Assembly (NCBI RefSeq): GCF_016583835.1
Contig: NZ_NRRW01000002.1
Coordinates: 108,273 to 172,272, forward strand
Length of the DNA stretch: 64,000 nucleotides
From: Thiococcus pfennigii
GTDB lineage: Bacteria > Pseudomonadota > Gammaproteobacteria > Chromatiales > Chromatiaceae
Direction of reading: 5' to 3'
Shown here: positions 29,022 to 40,133 of the stretch, in pieces
How the letters are laid out: each line of letters opens with the position of its first letter
Position numbering within the stretch: position 1 is the first letter of the stretch
The notes under the pieces: generated by a model
What the model saw: the letters and a program-made list of their open reading frames with translations, nothing else
Databases searched by the model: none
What the model was told of the DNA's origin: nothing
Translations under genes and position numbers: made by a program

Positions 29022-31410
29022 GGAGCAACCCCAGCACGGCCTGGGCCGCCGCCTTCGGTGTCACCGCGCGCACCTCGTCGCCGGGGAGCACCGGGCCGAC
29101 GCAGGCCGGGCAGCCGGCCGGACAGGGGCAGGCCGCGACCAGGTCGAGGGCGTCGCGGACCAATAGTGCGGCCTCGTCGAAGAGGGGCGCCGACAGACCG
29201 ACCCCGCCCGGGTAATTGTCGTAGAGGAACAGGGTCGGCTCGAAGCCGGTCAGATCGCCCGCGGCGACCGGCTCGTTCTCGGCGCCGCGCAGCTGCCCTC
29301 GGCCGTCGGCGCCTAGGGTCGCGAACCAGGTGCCCTGCCCATCCCCGACCGCGCGCCCCAGGTCGCGCAGTTCGGCCATCGCGCGCAGGACCGCGACATG
29401 GTGCAGCGCGTAGGCGGCGCCGAGGAAGCCCTCGATGGCCTGCTGGCGGTCCGGCAGCAGGCCCTCCAGGGCATCGGGGCGCGCCTGCCACCAGACGGCG
29501 GTCGTGTGCAGCTCCTGGTCCGGCAGGTTGATGTTGCCGTAGCCGACGTTGTCGTGGCTGTAGTAGCGGATCTTCTTGTAGCCCGGGTAGCGGCGCACCA
29601 GGTGGACCTCGCCGTGGGCCGCGGCGGCGAGCCCCTCGGGGCGGAGGTCGAAGCGGTCGAGGATCTTCAGGCGCGTGTAGTCGATCGCATCCGTGTAGTA
29701 GTCGGCACGGGTCGCGCGCACATAGGCCTTGCGCCCGACCCAGTCGAGCCGCTCGACCTGATAGGGGCGCGACTGGACCATGTAGATCGCCCCCTCGTAG
29801 AGGGTCCCAGGCGCGGCCGTGTAGTCGACCTCGGCGAGGATGCGACTCGCCCCGTCGGTGATCTCGACGACGACGAAGTTGCCCTCGGCGACCGAGCGCA
29901 ACGACACGGCCTGGGCCGGATAGCTGTCGGCGATCCAATACCAGCGCCCGCCCTGGTGCTGGAGCAGCCCCTCGTCGCGCAGATAGCCGAGCATCTCGAT
30001 CAGGTCCTCGCCGCCGAACGACTCGCCGTCCTGGAACGGCAGCTCGAAGGCCGCGCAGCGCACGTGATCGAGCAGGATCAGCAGTTGATCCGGGTGGATG
30101 CGCGCCTGCTCGGGCGAGGCATCGAAGAAGAACTCCGGGTGGCGCACCAGGTACTGATCGAGCGGGTCGCTGGTCGCGACCAGCACGCCGAGGCTCGGGC
30201 GCAGCCGCCGCCCGGCCCGCCCGAGGCGCTGCCAGGTCGCCGCGACCGTGCCCGGATAGCCGTTCAAGACCGCCACATCGAGCGCCCCGATGTCGACGCC
30301 GAGCTCGAGCGCCGAGGTGCTGACCACGAGGTCGACCCGCCCGGCGCGCATCGCCTTCTCGGCCGCGCGCCGCTCGCTCGGCAGGTAACCGCCGCGATAG
30401 GCCAGCACCCGTGGCGGGCGGCGCGGGTCGCGGTCGAAGACGTCCTTCAGGTACTTGGTGATGACCTCGACCATCAACCGCGAGCGGGCGAAGACGATCG
30501 TCTTCAGTCCGCTCTTGGCCGCGAGCCGCGCAAGGCGCGTCGTCTGCGAGCGGGCCGACGCACGCAGGCCCAGGTCCGGATTGATGACCGGCGGGTTCCA
30601 CAGCAGCAGGTGGCGGTCGCCGGCCGGTGCACCGCTCTCGTTGACGGCCGCGACCGGCGCGCCGATCAGACCCTCGGCTAGGGCCGCCGGATTGCCGATC
30701 GTCGCCGAGGCGAACAGGAACTGGGGCGCAACGCCGTAGAAGCGGCAGATGCGCCGCAGCCGGCGGAAGACATTGGCCACGTGCGAGCCGAACACGCCGC
30801 GATAGCTGTGCAGCTCATCGACGACGACGAAGGCCAGCCCCTCGAAGAACTGCGCCCACTTCGTATGGTGCGGCAGGATCGCCTGGTGGAGCATGTCCGG
30901 GTTGGAGACGACGATGTCGCCGCGGGTGCGCACCGCCTGGCGCGCATCGCCCGGCGTGTCGCCGTCGAAGGTGAAGGCCTTCACACCAAGGGTGGCCGCC
31001 TGATTGAGCGCATTGAGCTCGGCGACCTGGTCCTGGGCCAGGGCCTTGGTCGGAAATAGGTACAGGGCCTTGACGCCGCGCGTCAGCACCGCATCGAGGA
31101 CCGGCAGGTTGTAGCAGAGGGTCTTGCCCGAGGCGGTCGGCGTCGCGATCACCAGGTGACGCCCCTCGGCGACCCGGTCCCAGGCGGCGCGCTGGTGACT
31201 GTAGAGACGCTCGACGCCGCGCGCCGCGAGCGCCTGGGCGAGGCCTGGATGCAGCCCGGGTGGCAGCGGGCGATATTGGGCCGCCGTCGCCGGGCGCACT
31301 AGCCGCCCCGTGATCCGTCCAGGGTAGCGCTGCTCCAAGCGCGCGACCATCCGTTCGACGGCCTCGGGGCGCGCCGCCGTCACGCCCTGCAACGGGATCG
31401 TCTGTGCCAT
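29011..31410 (-). CDS. mrfA: YprA/MrfA-like DEAD/DEAH-box helicase with DUF1998 zinc domain
   Basis: A 799-residue superfamily 2 helicase. Walker A is ATPTASGKT (89-97), motif II is DELH (198-201), and the C-terminal DUF1998-type domain carries four cysteines (Cys761, 763, 767, 770) that form the metal site of this family. B. subtilis MrfA is a 3'-5' DNA helicase needed for mitomycin C resistance. The partner nuclease gene follows with an overlap, so the two are coupled. A 149-base gap separates it from gyrB on the same strand. Confidence 0.88.
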   Translation of the reverse strand: MAQTIPLQGVTAARPEAVERMVARLEQRYPGRITGRLVRPATAAQYRPLPPGLHPGLAQALAARGVERLYSHQRAAWDRVAEGRHLVIATPTASGKTLCYNLPVLDAVLTRGVKALYLFPTKALAQDQVAELNALNQAATLGVKAFTFDGDTPGDARQAVRTRGDIVVSNPDMLHQAILPHHTKWAQFFEGLAFVVVDELHSYRGVFGSHVANVFRRLRRICRFYGVAPQFLFASATIGNPAALAEGLIGAPVAAVNESGAPAGDRHLLLWNPPVINPDLGLRASARSQTTRLARLAAKSGLKTIVFARSRLMVEVITKYLKDVFDRDPRRPPRVLAYRGGYLPSERRAAEKAMRAGRVDLVVSTSALELGVDIGALDVAVLNGYPGTVAATWQRLGRAGRRLRPSLGVLVATSDPLDQYLVRHPEFFFDASPEQARIHPDQLLILLDHVRCAAFELPFQDGESFGGEDLIEMLGYLRDEGLLQHQGGRWYWIADSYPAQAVSLRSVAEGNFVVVEITDGASRILAEVDYTAAPGTLYEGAIYMVQSRPYQVERLDWVGRKAYVRATRADYYTDAIDYTRLKILDRFDLRPEGLAAAAHGEVHLVRRYPGYKKIRYYSHDNVGYGNINLPDQELHTTAVWWQARPDALEGLLPDRQQAIEGFLGAAYALHHVAVLRAMAELRDLGRAVGDGQGTWFATLGADGRGQLRGAENEPVAAGDLTGFEPTLFLYDNYPGGVGLSAPLFDEAALLVRDALDLVAACPCPAGCPACVGPVLPGDEVRAVTPKAAAQAVLGLLHGD

Positions 31411-31559
31411 CTCGCCGGTGTCTGCCGAACCTGTGCTCGCCGGGATTCGCGATCGGGTGAGGTTACCGCGAAACAGGCAGCGCCGCCTATCGGGTTACGG
31501 CACGCGCAACCCGACCGTTCCCATGAAACGGCGCGCGGGGACGCCGGCTGGACGTCGTC

Positions 31560-34025
<2,466 letters not shown>

Positions 34026-34724
34026 TCAGGCGGCCGCGAGGTGGTCGAGCACCCGCACCATGAGCCGATTGGCCGCGGCGTAGGTCGCGGCATCGGCGGC
34101 ACGGATGGTCTCCTCGTCCTGGACCCAGGGGCCGGGCACCAGCTCGTCGCGGCAATGCTCGAGGAGCGCCGCGGCGCTCTGCGGCGTCGTCTCCAGATGG
34201 AACTGAAGCGCGACGACGTGGCGCTCGACCTGAAAGGCCTGGGCCTCGCAGGCCGGGCTGCGCGCGAGCTGCACCGCGCCGGCCGGCAGCTCGAAGGTGT
34301 CGCCATGCCATTGGAAGACCCGGCAACGGCGCGGCAGCTCGAGCCGCCCCGGCGCCTCGCCGGGGGCGGCGGCGAGCCCCTCGATCTCGAACCAGCCGAT
34401 CTCCCTCTCCGCATGGCGGTAGACCCGCGCGCCGAGGGCGCTGGCGATGAGCTGGGCGCCAAGGCAAACCCCGAGGACCCGCGTGCCGCGCGCGATCGCC
34501 GCGCGCAGGAAGGCCTTCTCGCCGCGCAGCCAGGGGTGCTCGCGCTCGTCGTTGACGCTCATCGGCCCGCCCAGCGCGATGATCAGGTCGAGGCCCTCGG
34601 GCGCGGGTAGGGCGTCGCCCGCGAAGAGGCGCGTGTAGTGGCAGACGGCCTCGCGCCCGGCGAGCCAGGCGGCCATCGAACCCGTGTCCTCGAAGGGCAC
34701 GTGCTGGAGGATCTGGACCTTCAT
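34026..34724 (-). CDS. Class I glutamine amidotransferase-like protein
   Basis: A 232-residue stand-alone GATase1 domain with the complete triad Cys87 (GVCLGAQ), His176 and Glu178 (LQFHLE). The N-terminal KVQILQHVPFEDTGSM and the LGGPMSVNDE segment place it in the GMP-synthase-like amidotransferase group often annotated as type 1 glutamine amidotransferase; the physiological acceptor is unknown. It precedes gyrB on the same strand. Confidence 0.88.
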   Translation of the reverse strand: MKVQILQHVPFEDTGSMAAWLAGREAVCHYTRLFAGDALPAPEGLDLIIALGGPMSVNDEREHPWLRGEKAFLRAAIARGTRVLGVCLGAQLIASALGARVYRHAEREIGWFEIEGLAAAPGEAPGRLELPRRCRVFQWHGDTFELPAGAVQLARSPACEAQAFQVERHVVALQFHLETTPQSAAALLEHCRDELVPGPWVQDEETIRAADAATYAAANRLMVRVLDHLAAA

Positions 34725-35182
34725 CGGCCTGCTCCCTGGTGGAACGGCGAGGGCTTCGCGGCGCCTCGAGCACTCGCGGCACCGCTGCCCGAGCGGCCCC
34801 GGTGACGGCCCGCTGGGTCCCAGGGCCGCACCCCGCTGCGGATCCCGGCATTATACCCGCTGCGGGCCGCTACTTGAGTGCCGTTCGCGGTCACCTCGCC
34901 GCCTGAGCCGGGGCCGTCGGGCTACGACGCGCGCCAACCTGCCCCTTCTCGGCGACCGCCCTGCCGGATCGCCCACCCGGATCGCCCGCCCGGATCGCTC
35001 ACCGGGGTCGCTCACAGGCGGGCCCTACCGGCGCAGACGACGCCGGCGGGGGCCGCCGGGACGCATCGCCTGCCCGTCACGCCGATCAAGACGCCCCGTC
35101 GTGCTGTTCGGGCGTCGCCGCCCTTGACAGTAAACCATTGAATGGCTGAACATCGCACTCCCGTCTCGCACCTCCCCCCACG
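34725..35182. other. Intergenic region between divergent amidotransferase and miaB genes
   Basis: This 458-base gap is very rich in GC. It holds a short degenerate tandem repeat at 34964-35014, four copies of a 12-13-base unit related to CCGGATCGCCCAC. Otherwise I see no gene, hairpin terminator or convincing promoter. The open frames in it are rich in Arg and Pro without a ribosome-binding site. Confidence 0.4.
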
Positions 35183-36523
35183 ATGCCCGCCAAGAAGCTC
35201 TTCATCCAGACCTACGGCTGCCAGATGAACGAATACGACTCCGCCCGCCTGGCGGACGTCCTGCGCGTCTCGCACGGCCTGGAACTCGCGGAACGGCCGG
35301 AGGACGCCGACGTCCTGCTGCTCAACACCTGCTCGATCCGCGAGAAGGCCCAGGAGAAGGTCTTCTCCCAGCTCGGCCGCTGGCGGCCCTGGAAGGTGCA
35401 CCGCCCCGACCTGATCATCGGCGTCGGCGGCTGCGTCGCGAGCCAGGAGGGCGAGGCGATCCGCACCCGGGCGCCGTTCGTCGACCTGATCTTCGGCCCG
35501 CAGACGTTGCATCGGCTGCCGAGCATGCTCGACGCGCTGGCCCGCGAGCGCGCGCCACAGATCGACGTCTCCTTCCCCGAGATCGAGAAGTTCGACTGCC
35601 TGCCGGCCCCGCGCGCCGACGGGCCGACGGCCTTCGTCTCGGTCATGGAGGGCTGCTCGAAGTATTGCAGCTACTGCGTCGTGCCCTACACTCGCGGCGA
35701 GGAGATCAGCCGGCCGTTCGACGACGTGATCGCCGAGGTCGCGGCCCTCGCCGAGCAGGGCGTGCGCGAGGTCAATCTGCTCGGGCAGAATGTCAATGCC
35801 TACCGCGGCGCGACCGACGATGGCGGCGAGGCCGATCTCGCGCTCTTGATCCGCTACGTCGCGGCGATCGAGGGCATCGACCGGATCCGCTTCACGACCA
35901 GCCACCCGGTCGAACTCTCCGATGACCTGATCGCCGCCTACCGCGACGTCCCCGAGCTCGCAAGCTACCTGCACCTGCCGATCCAGAGCGGCTCGGACCC
36001 GGTGCTCGCGCGGATGAAGCGCGGTCACACGGTCCTCGAATACAAGGCCAAGGTCCGCCGGCTGCGCGCCGCGCGCCCGGGGCTCAGCCTCGCGTCGGAT
36101 TTCATCGTCGGCTTTCCCGGCGAGGGTGACGCCGACTTCGAGGCGACCCTGGCCCTGGTCGCGGAGCTCGGCTTCGACCAGAGCTACAGCTTCATCTACA
36201 GCCCCCGCCCCGGCACCCCGGCCGCCGACTACCCGGATTCGGTGCCGCTCGAGGTCAAGCAGGCCCGCCTCGCCCGCCTCCAGCAGCAGATCAACACCCA
36301 GGCGCAGGCGCTCAGCCGGCGCATGGTCGGCACCCGCCAGCGGATCCTCGTCGAGGGGCCGGCGCGCAAGGACCCGCGACAGCTCGCCGGGCGCACCGAG
36401 AACAACCGGGTCGTCAACTTCTCGGGGCCCGACCACCTGGTCGGACAGTTCGTCGACCTGACCATCACCGAGGCGCTGCCCAACTCGCTGCGCGGCGCCC
36501 TCAGCGACGCCTTCATCGCCTGA
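35183..36523 (+). CDS. miaB: tRNA-2-methylthio-N6-isopentenyladenosine synthase
   Basis: MiaB is a radical SAM methylthiotransferase acting on A37 of certain tRNAs. The 446-residue protein has the auxiliary-cluster cysteines Cys13, Cys50 and Cys84 in the UPF0004 domain, the radical SAM triad Cys158, Cys162 and Cys165 (CSKYCSYC) and a C-terminal TRAM domain (about 375-440). It leads the miaB-phoH-ybeY-corC operon; its TGA overlaps the next ATG. Confidence 0.98.
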   Translation: MPAKKLFIQTYGCQMNEYDSARLADVLRVSHGLELAERPEDADVLLLNTCSIREKAQEKVFSQLGRWRPWKVHRPDLIIGVGGCVASQEGEAIRTRAPFVDLIFGPQTLHRLPSMLDALARERAPQIDVSFPEIEKFDCLPAPRADGPTAFVSVMEGCSKYCSYCVVPYTRGEEISRPFDDVIAEVAALAEQGVREVNLLGQNVNAYRGATDDGGEADLALLIRYVAAIEGIDRIRFTTSHPVELSDDLIAAYRDVPELASYLHLPIQSGSDPVLARMKRGHTVLEYKAKVRRLRAARPGLSLASDFIVGFPGEGDADFEATLALVAELGFDQSYSFIYSPRPGTPAADYPDSVPLEVKQARLARLQQQINTQAQALSRRMVGTRQRILVEGPARKDPRQLAGRTENNRVVNFSGPDHLVGQFVDLTITEALPNSLRGALSDAFIA

Positions 36524-37542
36524 TGCCGACGAGCGCCTCCGCCCTGCGGGTCGAGCCCGCGGTCCGCGACCTGGACCTGGCCCCGACCGACAACGTCCGG
36601 CTCGCCAACCTCTGCGGCCAGCTCGACCAGCACCTGCGCCAGATCGAGCGCCGGCTCGGCATCGAGATCGGCAACCGCGGGGCGAGCTTCCGCCTGGTCG
36701 GCGACGCGCCCGGCGTCGCCGCCGGCGAATTGGTCCTGCGCGCCCTCTATGCCGCGACCGAGCACGAGGTCCTGACCCCGGAGACGATCCACCTGCACCT
36801 CCAAGAATCGACCCTCGAGGCCGACCTCGCCGAATGCCGCAACCGGCTGCCGGAGGTCGTCATCAAGACCAAGCGCGGCCTGATCCGCGCCCGCGGCCCC
36901 AACCAGCAGGAATACCTGCACACGATCCAGCGCCACGACATCAACTTCGGCATCGGCCCAGCCGGCACCGGCAAGACCTACCTGGCCGTCGCGAGCGCCA
37001 TCGAGGCGCTGGAGACCGACCGAGTGCGCCGCCTGCTGCTGGTGCGCCCGGCCGTCGAGGCCGGCGAGCGCCTCGGCTTCCTGCCCGGCGACCTGGCCCA
37101 GAAGATCGACCCCTACCTGCGCCCGCTCTACGACGCCCTGTTCGAGATGCTCGGCTTCGAGAAGGTCGGCAAGCTGATCGAACGCAACGTCATCGAGGTC
37201 GCGCCGCTCGCCTACATGCGTGGGCGCACGCTCAACGAATCCTTCATCATCCTGGACGAGGCGCAGAACACGACGCCCGAGCAGATGAAGATGTTCCTCA
37301 CCCGCATCGGCTTCGGCTCGACGGCCGTGATCACCGGCGACATGACCCAGGTCGACCTGCCGCGCGGCCAGCCCTCGGGGCTGCGCCAGGCGGTGGAGAT
37401 CCTGCGCGACGTGCCGGGCATCGGCTTCACCTTCTTCAACGCCCGCGACGTCGTGCGCCACGCCCTGGTGCAGCGCATCGTCAACGCCTACGACGCCTTC
37501 GACCGGCGCCGCGGCGATGACAACGCCTTTGCCGATCGCTGA
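36523..37542 (+). CDS. ybeZ: PhoH-like protein YbeZ
   Basis: A 339-residue P-loop ATPase with Walker A GPAGTGKT (145-152) and the family motif [18 protein letters not shown] containing the Walker B aspartate. YbeZ works with the endoribonuclease YbeY in rRNA processing and is encoded next to it in most proteobacteria. Its start overlaps the miaB stop by one base and its end comes 16 bases before the preferred ybeY start. Confidence 0.96.
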   Translation: MPTSASALRVEPAVRDLDLAPTDNVRLANLCGQLDQHLRQIERRLGIEIGNRGASFRLVGDAPGVAAGELVLRALYAATEHEVLTPETIHLHLQESTLEADLAECRNRLPEVVIKTKRGLIRARGPNQQEYLHTIQRHDINFGIGPAGTGKTYLAVASAIEALETDRVRRLLLVRPAVEAGERLGFLPGDLAQKIDPYLRPLYDALFEMLGFEKVGKLIERNVIEVAPLAYMRGRTLNESFIILDEAQNTTPEQMKMFLTRIGFGSTAVITGDMTQVDLPRGQPSGLRQAVEILRDVPGIGFTFFNARDVVRHALVQRIVNAYDAFDRRRGDDNAFADR

Positions 37543-37558
37543 GGCCGGGCGCCCCGCG

Positions 37559-38023
37559 ATGGACCTCGAGCTTGATCTCCAGTGCGCGAGCGGCGCGCCG
37601 GACCTGCCCTCGGCCGCCGACTGCGCCGCCTGGGTCGCAGCCGCCCTGGCCGGGCGGCGCACCCGCGCCGAGGTGACGGTGCGTCTCGTCGACCTGGCCG
37701 AGGGCGCCGAGCTCAACCGCCGCTACCGCGGCAAGGAGGGACCGACGAACATCCTGTCGTTCCCGTTCGAGGCCCCGCCCGGCCTGCCCAACGCCATCGA
37801 CCTGCTCGGGGACCTGGTCCTGTGCGCCCCGGTCGTCGCGCGCGAGGCCGCCGAACAGGGCAAACCGCCCGTCGCCCACTGGGCCCACCTGCTGGTCCAC
37901 GGCACCCTGCACCTGCTCGGCCACGACCACGAGGACGCGGCCGCGGCCGCCGAGATGGAGAGGCTGGAAACGGTCATCTTGCGCGGGTTAGGATTCGATG
38001 ATCCCTACGAGGAGATGGATTGA
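37559..38023 (+). CDS. ybeY: Endoribonuclease YbeY
   Basis: YbeY is a zinc-dependent RNase needed for 16S rRNA 3' end maturation. The ATG at 37559 ([10 protein letters not shown]) gives 154 residues, the family size; an upstream ATG at 37517 would overlap ybeZ. The metal motif H-x3-H-x5-H is complete: His114, His118 and His124. It lies between ybeZ and corC as in E. coli. Confidence 0.95.
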   Translation: MDLELDLQCASGAPDLPSAADCAAWVAAALAGRRTRAEVTVRLVDLAEGAELNRRYRGKEGPTNILSFPFEAPPGLPNAIDLLGDLVLCAPVVAREAAEQGKPPVAHWAHLLVHGTLHLLGHDHEDAAAAAEMERLETVILRGLGFDDPYEEMD

Positions 38024-38027
38024 AACA

Positions 38028-38927
38028 ATGACTAGCGATCGATCTAGCAACGGCTCGCGTCCATGGGGCTGGCTCGAACGACTCGGGCAGGTCTTCGGAA
38101 GCGAGCCGCAGGACCGGGAGCAACTCATCGAACGGCTCAAGCAGGCCAAGGAACGGGCCCTGCTCGATACCGACGCCCTGTGCATGATCGAGGGTGTCCT
38201 GCAGGTGGCCGATCAGCGCGTGCGCGACATCATGATCCCGCGCGCCGAGATGGTCGCCATCCGCCGCGACGACCCGCTGGAGCGGATCCTCGAGATCGCC
38301 GTCGAATCGGCCCACTCGCGCTTTCCCGTCGTCGGCGAGGACAAGGGCGAGGTGCTCGGCATCCTCATCGCCAAGGATCTGCTCGCCTACTGCTCGAACA
38401 ACCGCCGCGGCTTCAACCTCCGCGACCTGCTGCGCTCGGCCTTCTTCGTGCCCGAGAGCAAGCGCCTCAACGTGCTGCTGAAGGAGTTCCGCGCCAGCCG
38501 CAACCACATGGCGATCGTCGTCGACGAGTACGGCGCCGCCGCCGGGCTGGTGACGATCGAGGACGTGCTCGAGCAGATCGTCGGCGAGATCGAGGACGAG
38601 CACGATTTCGACGAGGGCGCGAGCATCTTCCGGCGCAGCCGCAACGAGTACACGGCCAAGGCGCGCACCTCGATCGAGGACTTCAACGAGTACTTCGGCG
38701 CCGAGTTCTCGGACGCCGAGTTCGACACGATCGGCGGGTTGGTCGTCAACGCCCTCGGCCATGTGCCGAAGAAGGGCGAGACGGTCGAGATCGACGGCTT
38801 TCGCTTCGTCGTGATGCGCGCCGACAGCCGCCGGGTGCTGTTGCTCGGGATCCAGCCCATGCGACCGCTCGGCGACCCGGAGCAGGACGCCGGGCAGGAC
38901 AGGACGGCCCAGGGCCGCCCGGGCTGA
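38028..38927 (+). CDS. corC: CorC/YbeX-type CBS-domain protein
   Basis: A 299-residue cytoplasmic protein with two CBS domains (about 55-180) starting at VRDIMIPRAEMVAI and a C-terminal CorC_HlyC transporter-associated domain. YbeX/CorC has been linked to magnesium-cobalt efflux and more recently to ribosome metabolism. It begins four bases after ybeY. In E. coli lnt follows; here the operon ends at a long hairpin and a convergent prk gene. Confidence 0.94.
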   Translation: MTSDRSSNGSRPWGWLERLGQVFGSEPQDREQLIERLKQAKERALLDTDALCMIEGVLQVADQRVRDIMIPRAEMVAIRRDDPLERILEIAVESAHSRFPVVGEDKGEVLGILIAKDLLAYCSNNRRGFNLRDLLRSAFFVPESKRLNVLLKEFRASRNHMAIVVDEYGAAAGLVTIEDVLEQIVGEIEDEHDFDEGASIFRRSRNEYTAKARTSIEDFNEYFGAEFSDAEFDTIGGLVVNALGHVPKKGETVEIDGFRFVVMRADSRRVLLLGIQPMRPLGDPEQDAGQDRTAQGRPG

Positions 38928-38932
38928 ACCGG

Positions 38933-38960
38933 GCCGAGCGGCGGGGTACCGCCGCTCGGC
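38933..38960. terminator. Long hairpin between corC and prk
   Basis: A perfect 12-bp stem, GCCGAGCGGCGG and its complement, with a GGTA loop lies five bases after the corC stop and ten before the prk stop. There is no T tract, but the stem is very stable and sits between convergent genes, so a two-way terminator is likely. Confidence 0.6.
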
Positions 38961-38970
38961 TCGACGCGGC

Positions 38971-39861
38971 TCAGACCTTGCGGTCGTCCATCATCCGCTC
39001 GATGATCGGCTGGAGGATGATCTCCATCGCGAAGCCCATCTTGCCGCCGGGCACGACGATGGTGTTGCGGCGGGTCATGAAGGAGTCGTGGATCATCGCG
39101 AGCAGGTACGGGAAGTTGATATTGAGCCGCTCCGGTTCCTTGAAGCGGATGATGACGAAGCTCTCGTCCGGCGTCGGGATGTCACGGGCAATGAACGGGT
39201 TGGATGTGTCGACCGTCGAGACCCGCTGGAAGTTGATGTCGGTCAGCGAGAACTGCGGGACGATGTAATTGATGTAGTCGGGCATCCGACGCAGGATGGT
39301 GTCGACGATCGCCTCGGCCGAATAGCCCCGCTCGGCGTTGTCGCGATGGATCTTCTGGATCCACTCCAGGTTGACGATGGGGACGACCGCGACGCCGAGA
39401 TCGACGTGACGGGCGACATTGTGCTCCTCGGTCACCACCAAGCCGTGCAGGCCCTCGTAGAAGAGCAGATCGGTATCGGGGGCGATCGTCTCCCAGGGCG
39501 TGAACTGACCGGGCTTCAGGTCGGTACCGAGGCGGGCATTGTGCATCGCCGCCTCGTCGTCGCTGTGGATGTAGTAGCGCTTGTCGCCGCTGCCGCTCTC
39601 GCCATAGCTCTGAAAGAGCGTCTCCAACAGGTCGAAGCGGTTGGCCTCGGCGCCGAAGTGGCTGAGGTTGCGGCTCTCATCGTGGGCCTTGGCCATCTGC
39701 ACCTTCATCTCGGCCCGGTCGTAGCGATGGAAGCTGTCGCCCTCGATGACCGCCGGGTTGATCCCGTCGCGGTAGAAGATGTGCTCGAAGGCGCGCTTGA
39801 CCGTGGTCGTGCCCGCGCCGGACGAACCGGTCACGGCGACGATGGGATGCTTCTTCGACAT
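38971..39861 (-). CDS. prk: Phosphoribulokinase
   Basis: Phosphoribulokinase makes ribulose 1,5-bisphosphate and is specific to the Calvin cycle. The 296-residue product is the class I (proteobacterial, octameric) type: P-loop GSSGAGTT (12-19), the EGDSFHRYDR segment and the conserved FYEGLHGLVV Walker B region. A clear AGGAG ribosome-binding site precedes the ATG. No RuBisCO or cbbR gene is next to it, so prk is expressed separately from the carboxylase genes, as in several purple sulfur bacteria. Confidence 0.98.
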   Translation of the reverse strand: MSKKHPIVAVTGSSGAGTTTVKRAFEHIFYRDGINPAVIEGDSFHRYDRAEMKVQMAKAHDESRNLSHFGAEANRFDLLETLFQSYGESGSGDKRYYIHSDDEAAMHNARLGTDLKPGQFTPWETIAPDTDLLFYEGLHGLVVTEEHNVARHVDLGVAVVPIVNLEWIQKIHRDNAERGYSAEAIVDTILRRMPDYINYIVPQFSLTDINFQRVSTVDTSNPFIARDIPTPDESFVIIRFKEPERLNINFPYLLAMIHDSFMTRRNTIVVPGGKMGFAMEIILQPIIERMMDDRKV

Positions 39862-39992
39862 GGGGTACTCCTCTTTCTCTCAGTTGTGACCGGACCGCGG
39901 GCGAGCGCTCGGCCCACCAGGCGCACCACGGGGCGCCGACGGCGGTCTGCTGTTATTGTCGCGACGATACGGCACTCGGAAGATCGGCACGG

Positions 39993-40046
39993 GAAAACTT
40001 CGCCTCGAGCGCCGACTGGCCAATGGGCAGGACGGCGAAAGTTTTC
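39993..40046. promoter_or_regulatory. Inverted repeat between prk and the hybrid kinase gene
   Basis: GAAAACTTCGCC (39993-40004) and GGCGAAAGTTTTC (40034-40046) pair with one bulged base around a 29-base spacer. The right arm also contains GCGAAA-GT-TTTCGC and is followed by AT-rich TAATATACC, a possible -10 region for the plus-strand kinase gene. It could be a regulator-binding site in the divergent promoter region. The role is inferred. Confidence 0.4.
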
Positions 40047-40133
40047 GCTAATATACCATGAAGATCAATCCCCACCAGCGCACCGGCCGCAGCCGACGCG
40101 CCGCGGCCGGCCACATCAGGGAGGAATCGCACG

